12,815 bases of DNA. Source: Akkermansiaceae bacterium. Its GTDB lineage: Bacteria > Verrucomicrobiota > Verrucomicrobiia > Verrucomicrobiales > Akkermansiaceae. The stretch spans positions 1 through 12,815 of the forward strand of contig JALZVA010000133.1 in assembly GCA_023301335.1 (NCBI GenBank). The letters run 5' to 3'. Below are positions 1 to 6,411 of this stretch, piece after piece. The position numbers were made by a program, and so were the translations under genes. Within the stretch, counting starts at the first letter, position 1. Each line of letters starts with the position of its first letter. Under the pieces are notes generated by a model. It was not told the origin of the DNA and searched no databases. It saw only the letters and a program-made list of their open reading frames with translations.

Positions 1-240
1 GAAGATTTTTCTCATGGAACAAAGCGCGTCGAGGTACTTTGTGCAAAATGTGAAGCTCATCTAGGCCACGTATTCGAGGGCGAAGGCTATGAAACACCCA
101 CTGACCAACGCTACTGTATCAACGGAGTCGTCCTGAATTTTGTCCCTGATAAAGCAGAAGGCGAAGCTACAGAGAGTGCGGAAAAGAAAGAGCAAGAAGT
201 AGCTACCGAGAAAAAGGTAATGAAAGAGGAAAAGAAATAA
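1..240 (+). CDS. msrB: Peptide-methionine (R)-S-oxide reductase MsrB, C-terminal part (5' end outside window)
   Basis: This is the last 79 codons of a gene entering from the left edge, open in frame 1 and ending in TAA at 238-240. MsrB reduces the R-epimer of methionine sulfoxide in oxidised proteins, using a catalytic cysteine. Visible landmarks are a CAKC pair, which is the second half of the structural zinc site, followed at once by the family signature HLGHVF, and then RYCIN, which holds the catalytic cysteine. After the end of the usual domain (around NFVPD) there is an extra tail of about 28 residues made almost wholly of Glu, Lys, Ala and Thr, which looks disordered. The gene converges on the next one, whose stop is 31 bases away, and no clear terminator hairpin lies between them. 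Whether an MsrA domain or a signal peptide precedes it cannot be seen. Confidence 0.9.
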   Translation, partial: EDFSHGTKRVEVLCAKCEAHLGHVFEGEGYETPTDQRYCINGVVLNFVPDKAEGEATESAEKKEQEVATEKKVMKEEKK

Positions 241-271
241 TCCTTCTTACCTTTCATCCCCCCTTTTTCCA

Positions 272-514
272 CTATCCCATATTTTTACGTCTCCCGCGTT
301 TCACCTGTCTTTTACAAGAAGGGCAGGCTGTAAAACGAGGTTCATTTTCTTCATGGAAATACTTCACGCAGACGTTACAGTAATACACGGACCTGCGGTC
401 GCGGCCATGACTCCCAAGTTGACGTAGTTTAAAGAATACTCGTAGCACTACCACGGTGACAAGCGCTAGTCCCAGTGCCCATAAAAAAATATCTTCGAGA
501 TCCACTTCGATCAT
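272..514 (-). CDS. Small membrane protein with C-terminal zinc-ribbon-like CxxC pairs, unknown function
   Basis: An 80-residue protein. Residues about 8-28 form one hydrophobic membrane segment. The rest is strongly basic and carries two CxxC pairs (Cys46/Cys49 and Cys64/Cys67), spaced as in a small zinc ribbon. With a short acidic N-terminus and a basic remainder, the positive-inside rule puts the zinc ribbon in the cytoplasm. Its start ATG overlaps the stop of the TonB-like gene in an ATGA junction, so it is the fourth and last gene of the exbB operon and is probably translated by coupling. I do not recognise the family. The context suggests an accessory factor of the ExbB/ExbD complex, but nothing in the sequence proves it. 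Confidence 0.7.
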   Translation of the reverse strand: MIEVDLEDIFLWALGLALVTVVVLRVFFKLRQLGSHGRDRRSVYYCNVCVKYFHEENEPRFTACPSCKRQVKRGRRKNMG

Positions 515-1269
515 TTGTTCACCCTCCCCTCTATCGTCACTTCGAATTTAGAAATGGCTGATACAGTCTCAGTAGGGGTGAATTTAAGCGTGCGGATCCA
601 AGCTTCTACACCGGGTAGCTCTTGGCTTCCAGCTGGGCTACACAGCTGGACTACCCCCAGCTCATCTACCATCACAAAGTAAGTGGCTGATTTGCCTCGA
701 TCATCCCAAAGCAGCGTTCCTTTATACTCAAGTTCATTTGTTAGACGTGCACTTAATTCCTCATTATGAATATTTAAGGCTAAAGAGCACTCGCCCTGCT
801 GTGGCTTGACTGATTTTTTAAGGGCTTGAATTTTCGGTAAAATATCTGTCTCTCCTGCAATCAATGGAAGTGTAACATCGAGTTCTAAGGGCTTCGGCGG
901 GATGAGCTTTACCTTTCTCTTCGGCGGGGTAACAATGTCTCTATGGAGTCTCCCCCAGACACGCTCCATCACAGTATCATCTCCTAACGGGTCCCAGCGT
1001 GGGGGCAAGGGCGAGTATAATTGACTCGCTGAGGCGAGCTGTGGATGTGACTCACTAATGTAGGACACGATTGCGATATTTTCTTTTTTTTCACTGAATG
1101 TTATTGGTGCTTTTACACTCAATCCAAAGAATAAGAACAACACTCCCAATGCCGTCACTACGAGTGCAGCTATAACTACGATAGGCGAGCTAGCACCTTG
1201 GTTCCTCCAACCAAAAGCTAAACCTTGGGCTCTATCTCTGAGTAGTTTTTTCTTCTGAAAAAGGCTCAT
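511..1269 (-). CDS. TonB-like energy-transducing protein (divergent)
   Basis: A 252-residue protein with a basic cytoplasmic N-terminus, one membrane segment at about residues 29-50, a proline- and lysine-rich middle stretch (TPPKRKVK, IPPKP), and a C-terminal domain of about 70 residues that reads like a diverged TonB C-terminal fold (VDELGVVQ, then EAWIRTLKFTPT). This is the layout of TonB, which spans the periplasm and passes proton-motive energy from ExbB/ExbD to outer-membrane receptors. The start at 1269 is preferred over one 11 codons upstream because it gives an ATGA overlap with the exbD stop, matching the other junctions of this operon. Similarity to TonB is mainly in architecture and position, so it could be an unrelated periplasmic protein that partners this Exb pair. 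Confidence 0.6.
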   Translation of the reverse strand: MSLFQKKKLLRDRAQGLAFGWRNQGASSPIVVIAALVVTALGVLFLFFGLSVKAPITFSEKKENIAIVSYISESHPQLASASQLYSPLPPRWDPLGDDTVMERVWGRLHRDIVTPPKRKVKLIPPKPLELDVTLPLIAGETDILPKIQALKKSVKPQQGECSLALNIHNEELSARLTNELEYKGTLLWDDRGKSATYFVMVDELGVVQLCSPAGSQELPGVEAWIRTLKFTPTETVSAISKFEVTIEGRVNK

Positions 1270-1691
1270 CGAATTTCCTCTTCTAGCTCCTCTATCACCC
1301 AAACGTCAAAGTCCATTCTCGCCAACAAGTTTCTCACTTTTGCGATTTGTCCCGCTGTTAGATTTTTATCAATTTTGAGTAATACAACGGGAAATCCTCC
1401 ATAAAACCAATTTGCCCCTTGTTCTTCCATCACACTTTTTAGGTCTTTTGTAGCGATTTTCTCTTGGTTCACCCATATTTGCGGCTCATCTCCTGCCATT
1501 AACTCTATCACAATGGCATGATCGTGCGAGGGGATGCGTGTCGTGGTGCCTGGCATCACGACTTTATGCCCACCGGCAGATGAAAAATGAGAAACCAGTA
1601 GGGGAATGGTAAAAATCAGAGCTAAGATATCTAGCCCTGGCATGAACGCCATCAGCCTCGGCCTCTCTGGGATGTTCAGCTGGAGCTTCAT
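1266..1691 (-). CDS. exbD: ExbD/TolR-family biopolymer transport protein
   Basis: A 141-residue protein with the ExbD/TolR layout: a short cytoplasmic N-terminus, one membrane helix at about residues 17-36 with the key acidic residue Asp21 (in PGLDIL), and a periplasmic domain ending in a VVLLKIDKNLT...VRNLLARMDF segment like the conserved end of ExbD. The membrane Asp is the residue thought to carry protons in this family. It works with the ExbB pentamer in the inner membrane to power a TonB- or TolA-like partner. It overlaps exbB upstream and the TonB-like gene downstream, each by 4 bases (ATGA). The usual phrase after the Asp is quite diverged, so assignment to ExbD rather than TolR rests on context. 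Confidence 0.82.
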   Translation of the reverse strand: MKLQLNIPERPRLMAFMPGLDILALIFTIPLLVSHFSSAGGHKVVMPGTTTRIPSHDHAIVIELMAGDEPQIWVNQEKIATKDLKSVMEEQGANWFYGGFPVVLLKIDKNLTAGQIAKVRNLLARMDFDVWVIEELEEEIR

Positions 1692-2371
1692 ACCTTTTTC
1701 TTATCTTTTTTCACCTCTTTGTTAGTCTCTGTTTTTTCTCCTACCACCAGATGCGTGGTAAGTCCCTCTCGGGCATCACAGATGATATTCACGATCTCTA
1801 TTCCAGATCGTTCAATCCTGTGTAAGAGTCGTTTGGCTCGCCCAACAAAGTGCAGATAAAAAATATACATGGGAATGGCGACCGCTAAGCCGATCCCTGT
1901 CGTGACTAAGCTTTCGTAGAACCCCTCATAAATTTGTTGCGTCGAGGCGATCGTCCCCCCCTTCATGCCAATAAAGGTTTTAATCAAACCACTCACTGTC
2001 CCTAAGAGACCTACTAAGGGAGAGAGAAGAGCAATCGCATAGATGCCGCGTAAATTTTTTTCGATCCTAGGGACTTCTAAAAACCCTGCTTCCTGCACGA
2101 TATCTTTCAGGTCTTTTCGCTCCATCTTATGCCGCATCAATGCTGTGTGTGCTACTCGTGCAACTGGTCCTGGGGCACGCGCCGCTTCATGCATCGCCTC
2201 ATCATACTTATCCGAGCGTACTAAGTTCGCTAAACCGAGAAGTAAATCTCCTACACTAATTCTAACTCTCTGGAAAAAAAGCACACGCTCCACAGTCAAA
2301 AACATTCCTACTACCGCCAAAACCAATAGCGGCCACATAAAAACTCCCCCTCTAGAAATCAACTCAATCAT
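1688..2371 (-). CDS. exbB: MotA/TolQ/ExbB proton channel family protein
   Basis: A 227-residue protein with three membrane segments, at about residues 12-33, 108-133 and 155-176, separated by a long cytoplasmic loop. The second segment carries the family hallmark LSPLVGLLGTVSGLIKTF, and the third begins with ESLVTTGIGLAVAIP, both typical of ExbB/TolQ. The protein forms the inner-membrane proton channel that, with ExbD, energises a TonB-type partner. The C-terminus is a highly charged Lys-rich tail. It is the first gene of a four-gene minus-strand operon. There is no Shine-Dalgarno sequence before the ATG, and a candidate promoter sits so close that the mRNA may be nearly leaderless. TolQ is the main alternative name, but no TolA, TolB or Pal is nearby. 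Confidence 0.88.
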   Translation of the reverse strand: MIELISRGGVFMWPLLVLAVVGMFLTVERVLFFQRVRISVGDLLLGLANLVRSDKYDEAMHEAARAPGPVARVAHTALMRHKMERKDLKDIVQEAGFLEVPRIEKNLRGIYAIALLSPLVGLLGTVSGLIKTFIGMKGGTIASTQQIYEGFYESLVTTGIGLAVAIPMYIFYLHFVGRAKRLLHRIERSGIEIVNIICDAREGLTTHLVVGEKTETNKEVKKDKKKV

Positions 2372-2380
2372 TTGTAAATG

Positions 2381-2408
2381 AGCATACGGACGCTATCAGA
2401 GCAGTCAA
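2381..2408 (-). promoter_or_regulatory. Candidate sigma70-type promoter of the exbB operon
   Basis: On the minus strand, TTGACT (2408-2403) and TATGCT (2386-2381) are separated by 16 bases. The predicted transcription start, about 7 bases past the -10, falls around 2374, only a few bases before the exbB ATG at 2371. This would explain the missing ribosome-binding site. The hexamers match the consensus at 5/6 and 4/6 positions; the call is by eye. Confidence 0.35.
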
Positions 2409-2523
2409 GATTGGATGGTTTATCAACTGATCTTTTATCCCTTCTACAGTTTCAGGAGAGATTAGCCCCAGAACTGGAGCTCTAAAGCACCGAACTACGC
2501 CATCAGGCTGAGTCTTCTCTCGC

Positions 2524-3162
2524 TTAAGGTTGCAATAAAATCTGCACTTTCCCCCTATCTTTCAATCCAGGGGCACGCTCCGCTCCAGACGCTACATCCA
2601 AAGCTACAATATGCTCCAGCGCCCGAGCCGAGCTAACATTACTTGGGGTGATCCCCCCAGCGAGAACGATGGGAAGATCTGGGTGGGCTTTTTGCACTGT
2701 AGGAATAATCGACCAATCACAGGTCTGCCCCGTCCCTCCATAGACCCCAGGCGCATGGGCATCCAGCAAGAGTGCTCGGCAATTGGGAAGTTCTAAACCC
2801 TCTATCGAGGCTTCATCCTTCACTCCTATGGCACGAAAATAAGGAATACCCAACTCTGCAAAATGGGCACAGTAGGCTGCATCTTCATCCCCGTGAAACT
2901 GTGCCACGTCAATAACATCGGCATCAATCAAACTCTGCACTTCTTCTTTATCGGCATTCACAAAGACTCCAACTCTGAGTATTTTACCACTCAGCGCTTG
3001 GCAAAATCCGGCCTTCTCGGGAGCAAGGAAGCGTTTGGAATGTGGCCAGAAATTGACCCCCATCGCTTCCACACCTAGTTCTAACAACATCTCCGCATCA
3101 CTCTGTAGAGTCACCCCGCAGACCTTTAATGAAACTGTTTCTGGATTTAAAAAATGCTTCAT
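2524..3162 (-). CDS. trpF: N-(5'-phosphoribosyl)anthranilate isomerase
   Basis: A 212-residue protein of normal length for TrpF, a TIM-barrel enzyme catalysing the Amadori rearrangement of phosphoribosylanthranilate in tryptophan synthesis. The general-base cysteine is in KVCGVT (Cys15) and the general-acid aspartate in LLLDA (Asp134). The phosphate-binding signature GGTGQTCDW follows, then LAGGITPSNV and the typical ending ALDVASGAERAPGLKD. The start ATG overlaps the stop of the upstream symporter gene (ATGA), so it is likely translated from the same mRNA. No other trp gene is in the window. Pairing with an amino-acid symporter is unusual and may simply reflect gene shuffling. It is separated from exbB by 152 bases. 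Confidence 0.93.
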   Translation of the reverse strand: MKHFLNPETVSLKVCGVTLQSDAEMLLELGVEAMGVNFWPHSKRFLAPEKAGFCQALSGKILRVGVFVNADKEEVQSLIDADVIDVAQFHGDEDAAYCAHFAELGIPYFRAIGVKDEASIEGLELPNCRALLLDAHAPGVYGGTGQTCDWSIIPTVQKAHPDLPIVLAGGITPSNVSSARALEHIVALDVASGAERAPGLKDRGKVQILLQP

Positions 3163-4571
3163 GCGGTTATTTCTTTTTCAGGCTTATTACCACCTCCACT
3201 GAGAACGTCCTCTCCCTCACTTTTCGCTATTACTACAGCAGCGCAAGAGTCGCCGAAGACGTTGACTGCGGTGCGGCTCATATCGAGGATTCTATCCACG
3301 GCTAAAAGTCCAAAGACCGCCATGTCAGCATTGGGAATATTCGCATTTTTCATGATAATCAAGATCGCTACCATACTCGCAGAAGGTATCCCTGCGACTC
3401 CAATACTGGTCAGCAAGGCAGCGAAGACAATCATCATCTGCTGCACCACGGAGAGATCCACTCCCATTACCTGACCGACAAAGATCACTGCCACACATTC
3501 ATAAAGCGCGGTTCCATCCATATTCACGGTGGCTCCTAGAGGTAGAGTAAAGCTTGCTGTTTTCTTTGAAACCCCTGCATTTTCCTGCACCGAGCGCATG
3601 GTTACAGGTAAGGTGGCGGATGAAGAAGCAGTGGCAAATGCAGTCATCAGAGCGGTCTTCATCGCCTTGAAATGATCGAGTGGATTCACCTTCCCGAGCA
3701 ATTTTAAAATTAAGGGCAAGACTATGAAAAAATGCACAGCCAACGCGCCTAACACGGTGAACATGTAAAATCTCATTTCGATCAAAAAATCGCCGCCCAC
3801 ACTGGTCACGGTGCTAAGCATCATCCCAAATAAACCAATCGGGGAAACTGCCATGATCCAATGGGTCACCTTAATCATGATCTCATTAAAAGAGACGGCA
3901 AAATCACGCACCGGTTGAGTCTGCTCTGGCGCAAAATGCGTGGCGGCAATTCCAAACATTAAACTGAATACCAATAAACCCAGTAGCTGCCCATTATCCG
4001 TAGCTGCCTGAATGATATTCGGTGGGAACATCTTCCTGAACACACTGGTCCAATCACCCGCTTCCTCCAACTTCGATTCCTCAAATCTAGTGCGCTTCGA
4101 CGCGTCAGAGTCTGCATCCACCTGGTCGGCTTTCACAAATGCTTCGTATATTTTTTGATTAGGTTTGCCTTCCGAGTCCAATCCAGGCTGCACCGTATTC
4201 ACCATCAATAACCCTACCGTGGCGGCAATCAATGTGCTCCCTAAGTAAAAGGATACGGTCTTTAGACCTAATTGCTTCAAGCGATCCATCCCTGCCAAAC
4301 TCGCAATCCCTGCAATCACCGAGGATACAATCAGCGGCACGATAATCATCTTCAAGGCTGACATGAACAAATCCCCAACGAATTTACCAACTCCAGCAGC
4401 CTCATTCACAAACCATACGATAGAAGAGTTCTCAGGTGCTTGCTCCTTCATCATCTTGAAAAGCAGCCCTAGGCTGACAGCCAGCACGAGGGAAATCAAA
4501 ATCTGCCAGTGGAGTGCGATTTTTTTCATATGCAAAAGACCTTGCACAAGAGAAGAGAGTCGGTCAATCAC
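3159..4571 (-). CDS. Dicarboxylate/amino acid:cation symporter (DAACS family), probably glutamate/aspartate specific
   Basis: A 470-residue multi-pass inner-membrane carrier of the GltP/GltPh/DctA family. Family landmarks are SSSATLP (first re-entrant loop), NMDGT (sodium/substrate site) and GIPSAS (second re-entrant loop). In the last helices the run from Asp426 reads DRILDMSRT...NVFGD. The positions corresponding to GltPh Asp390, Asp394, Arg397, Asn401 and Asp405 are all present (here 426, 430, 433, 437, 441). The Arg is what favours acidic amino acids over neutral ones, so a glutamate/aspartate substrate is inferred. The chosen start is GTG at 4571, which has an AGGAG about 11 bases upstream; ATG at 4529 is an alternative with weaker signals. 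A long charged loop at roughly 150-185 is somewhat unusual. trpF follows with a 4-base overlap. Confidence 0.9.
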   Translation of the reverse strand: MIDRLSSLVQGLLHMKKIALHWQILISLVLAVSLGLLFKMMKEQAPENSSIVWFVNEAAGVGKFVGDLFMSALKMIIVPLIVSSVIAGIASLAGMDRLKQLGLKTVSFYLGSTLIAATVGLLMVNTVQPGLDSEGKPNQKIYEAFVKADQVDADSDASKRTRFEESKLEEAGDWTSVFRKMFPPNIIQAATDNGQLLGLLVFSLMFGIAATHFAPEQTQPVRDFAVSFNEIMIKVTHWIMAVSPIGLFGMMLSTVTSVGGDFLIEMRFYMFTVLGALAVHFFIVLPLILKLLGKVNPLDHFKAMKTALMTAFATASSSATLPVTMRSVQENAGVSKKTASFTLPLGATVNMDGTALYECVAVIFVGQVMGVDLSVVQQMMIVFAALLTSIGVAGIPSASMVAILIIMKNANIPNADMAVFGLLAVDRILDMSRTAVNVFGDSCAAVVIAKSEGEDVLSGGGNKPEKEITA

Positions 4572-4648
4572 CCAATCTTAATCTCTCCTTTTCCCTTGAG
4601 CCATATTGATTAAAAAATTACGGAGATCTTTACTACCAATAAATACTT

Positions 4649-4675
4649 ATTATAATGCATAGTTTACATATACAA
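4649..4675 (-). promoter_or_regulatory. Candidate promoter for symporter-trpF
   Basis: On the minus strand a perfect TATAAT (4654-4649) follows TTGTAT (4675-4670) with a 15-base spacer, slightly short. Transcription would start near 4642, giving a leader of about 70 bases that contains the AGGAG before the GTG start. The surrounding stretch is very AT-rich, so other -10-like hexamers exist. Confidence 0.4.
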
Positions 4676-4702
4676 TATACCAATAAAAAACATAAAAACA
4701 TT

Positions 4703-4732
4703 TTGAAAATAATATTTTTTATGTCATATTAT
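4703..4732 (+). promoter_or_regulatory. Candidate promoter of a plus-strand small RNA
   Basis: TTGAAA (4703-4708) and TATTAT (4727-4732) are separated by 18 bases on the plus strand. The predicted start is within or just after the G-run at 4733-4737, the 5' end of a strong hairpin. It faces away from the symporter promoter, with 27 bases between the two -35 elements. Confidence 0.4.
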
Positions 4733-4768
4733 GGGGGAAGGAAAATTAGATTTTCCATTCCCGAACTG

Positions 4769-4787
4769 ACCTAGGGGTAGGTTTTTT
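4769..4787 (+). terminator. Short Rho-independent terminator, plus strand
   Basis: The stem ACCTA/TAGGT closes a GGGG loop and runs directly into six T (4782-4787). No T-run follows on the minus strand, so this signal works only for plus-strand RNA. The stem is short (5 bp), so termination may be partial. Confidence 0.45.
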
Positions 4788-4810
4788 CACACAACTAGTA
4801 ATTGTAATTT

Positions 4811-4851
4811 TATAAAAGGGTCGCTTCTTCACCAGAAGCGGCTCTTTTATA
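4811..4851 (+). terminator. Strong terminator-type hairpin, possibly bidirectional
   Basis: Arms 4811-4828 and 4834-4851 form an 18-pair stem with loop TCACC, flanked by A- and T-runs inside the stem on both sides. Two pairs are G-U on the plus strand and A-C mismatches on the minus strand, favouring plus-strand function. It could still also end minus-strand transcripts from the TSUP gene, whose stop is about 58 bases away. Confidence 0.65.
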
Positions 4852-4865
4852 TCGTGTGATTTTTC

Positions 4866-4885
4866 AAAAACGCACTCTTCTGCGT
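4866..4885 (-). terminator. Candidate terminator after the accD-holA-TSUP operon
   Basis: On the minus strand ACGCA, a 6-base loop and TGCGT are followed directly by a T-run (4870-4866). It lies about 24 bases after the TSUP stop codon at 4909. A T-run also sits 3 bases past the stem on the plus strand (4889-4894). The stem is only 5 bp. Confidence 0.45.
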
Positions 4886-4908
4886 ACCTTTTTTGAGGCT
4901 CTGTTCTA

Positions 4909-5271
4909 TTATTTCTTAACCAACATCAGCAGTCCGAACAGGATCAAGGTCACAGCAAAGATTTTAGTCAACTGAGAGTTCGACAGAGCTTTCATCAAAT
5001 CCGCCCCAAACCAAGCAGCAACCGATGCTCCAACAGCGGCAAACGCAACGACTTTCCAATCGATCAAATCCCCTTTAAGAGCATTATTCGTGCTAGCGAT
5101 CACCGCTGTAACAACGATCACGGCAAGAGAAGTAGCAATCGCAGATTTCTGACCCATCCCCAGTAAGGAAGTGAATACGGGGACCATTACGATCCCTCCC
5201 CCTACTCCACATAAGGCTCCTAACAGGCCAGCTGTCAGGCCAGCAAGTAACGCAACCAGAAACACCTTCAT
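4909..5271 (-). CDS. TSUP (TauE/SafE) family membrane protein, half-length
   Basis: A 120-residue hydrophobic protein with about four membrane segments. It begins with LLGALCGVGGGIVMVPVF, the conserved first-repeat signature of the TSUP family (sulfite and organosulfur exporter-like permeases). Typical members have about 250 residues and eight segments built as a duplicated four-helix unit. This one is a single unit and ends cleanly after the fourth helix (LLMLVKK, then TAA), so it would have to act as a dimer or be a short subfamily member. The start at 5271 forms an ATGA overlap with the holA stop; an upstream ATG at 5298 would give 9 extra residues but lies well inside holA. Substrate unknown. 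It is the last gene of its operon. Confidence 0.75.
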   Translation of the reverse strand: MKVFLVALLAGLTAGLLGALCGVGGGIVMVPVFTSLLGMGQKSAIATSLAVIVVTAVIASTNNALKGDLIDWKVVAFAAVGASVAAWFGADLMKALSNSQLTKIFAVTLILFGLLMLVKK

Positions 5272-6380
5272 GCTCTTACAGGTGGCTTTGAGCCACAAAG
5301 CTCGACGACGAGTTTATGCAGTACCATGCGTGGATCTAGCCCCGTCGTGACGAGCTGCTGATCCGCTAGGTGTGCCGCCTCCATGGCCTTCTTCAGTGCT
5401 TGGGTAGTGAACCTTAGGGCATCTTCAACGCTGAGAAAAAGCGGATAGGCACTAAGTGCACCGGATTTATTCGTGGGTAGCCACGAGAGATCTTGCGATG
5501 GGAATTTATCTAAGGCTGCTTTGAAACTATTAAAGTTCGAGGTCGGTGGCTTGAAGCTCTCCACCACCAAGCGTGCCATGAAGAGATTCCGAATAGTCGG
5601 GATCAGTGAGGCACGGATCACGGCGATCGCAGACTCCCCTTTTTCTAACTGCTGATCTATCAGCTCTAGAGCACGGGCTCCGTTACGCTTCTGCAAGGCT
5701 CTCCCGATCTCAAAGATCACGCCTGCACGTGTGAGGGGGATCATCTTCTCAATGTCTCGCTCCTCTACCTCTCTACGCTCTGGGCCTAGGTAGAGGTCTA
5801 ATTTTTCTAACTCATTTCTCACCTGGCGAGTGTCCTCCCCGACCAACTGAACAAAGACGTCGAGGGCACTACGACTAAATGTCAGCCCCATGGGTTTTGC
5901 CTTTTCTCGAATACTAGCCGCCATGACTTGCGGCCAATCACCTCTACTCGTGTCTGGTTTATCATGGGTGGAAATGTCTGCGTATGCTTTGAGAAATTTA
6001 TAAAATGCACGGCGCTTATCGATCGCCGTAGCACTCACAAGAAAAGTAATATCCTCAGGAAGTCCAGCTTCTAACACATCAATGATTCCTTGAGCTCCAT
6101 CCTTAGCTCGCTCTGATTCACTCGTCCGATCAGAGCCTAGAAAACTTGCAGATTTTAACCAGACTACCTTCGCTCCTCCAAAGAAGGACATGGTCTGGAG
6201 AGCTTGGTTCACCTTACTGCAAATCTCGAAAGCGTGCTCCGCATTATCCGCGTTACCCTCAATGATATCATTGGAAAATTCGTCACTGTCAGCAGGCTTT
6301 AGGGAATTAAACAGCTTGATAGCTTCTTCAGACACCATGCCCTCGTCGGATCCCATCACGACATGAATATTGGAAGGCAT
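5268..6380 (-). CDS. holA: DNA polymerase III delta subunit (clamp-loader)
   Basis: A 370-residue protein with the HolA layout: an N-terminal AAA-like domain that starts as IHVVMGSDEGMVSEEA, a middle region with EERDIEKMIP, and a helical C-terminal collar with RASLIPTIRNLFMARLV and LFLSVEDALRFTTQAL. Delta opens the sliding clamp during replication. It lacks a true ATP site, as is normal for the subunit. The start chosen is ATG at 6380, because the family begins just before the HVVMGSDE strand; the frame extends upstream to a TTG inside accD, which is unlikely. There is no clear Shine-Dalgarno sequence, and the start lies 31 bases after the accD stop, suggesting coupling to accD. It overlaps the TSUP gene by 4 bases. 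Confidence 0.87.
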   Translation of the reverse strand: MPSNIHVVMGSDEGMVSEEAIKLFNSLKPADSDEFSNDIIEGNADNAEHAFEICSKVNQALQTMSFFGGAKVVWLKSASFLGSDRTSESERAKDGAQGIIDVLEAGLPEDITFLVSATAIDKRRAFYKFLKAYADISTHDKPDTSRGDWPQVMAASIREKAKPMGLTFSRSALDVFVQLVGEDTRQVRNELEKLDLYLGPERREVEERDIEKMIPLTRAGVIFEIGRALQKRNGARALELIDQQLEKGESAIAVIRASLIPTIRNLFMARLVVESFKPPTSNFNSFKAALDKFPSQDLSWLPTNKSGALSAYPLFLSVEDALRFTTQALKKAMEAAHLADQQLVTTGLDPRMVLHKLVVELCGSKPPVRA

Positions 6381-6411
6381 AGCAGGTAAAGAAGAGATAA
6401 AAAATACAAGT

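Larger units (their letters stand above)
4733..4851 (+). ncRNA. Candidate structured small RNA (novel, unassigned)
   Basis: Three hairpins follow one another on the plus strand, downstream of a plausible promoter and with no plus-strand gene beyond. Hairpin 1 (4734-4746 with 4750-4762) has 13 paired positions, one A-A mismatch, one G-U pair and a 3-base loop. Hairpin 2 (4769-4773 with 4778-4782) has a GGGG loop and is followed by six T. Hairpin 3 (4811-4828 with 4834-4851) is an 18-pair stem containing two G-U pairs. These G-U pairs exist only in plus-strand RNA; the minus-strand copy has A-C mismatches. Termination at hairpin 2 would give an RNA of about 50 bases, at hairpin 3 about 115. I recognise no known RNA family. 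A 12-codon frame starting ATG at 4731 overlaps hairpin 1 but has no ribosome-binding site. Confidence 0.4.

Noticed and set aside
2043..2381. 112-codon plus-strand frame opposite exbB
   Set aside because: It lies entirely antisense to the well-supported exbB gene, and its peptide has no family features; it is a shadow frame.
4731..4769. 12-codon plus-strand frame at the start of the candidate small RNA
   Set aside because: No ribosome-binding site, and the sequence is better explained as one arm and loop of hairpin 1.
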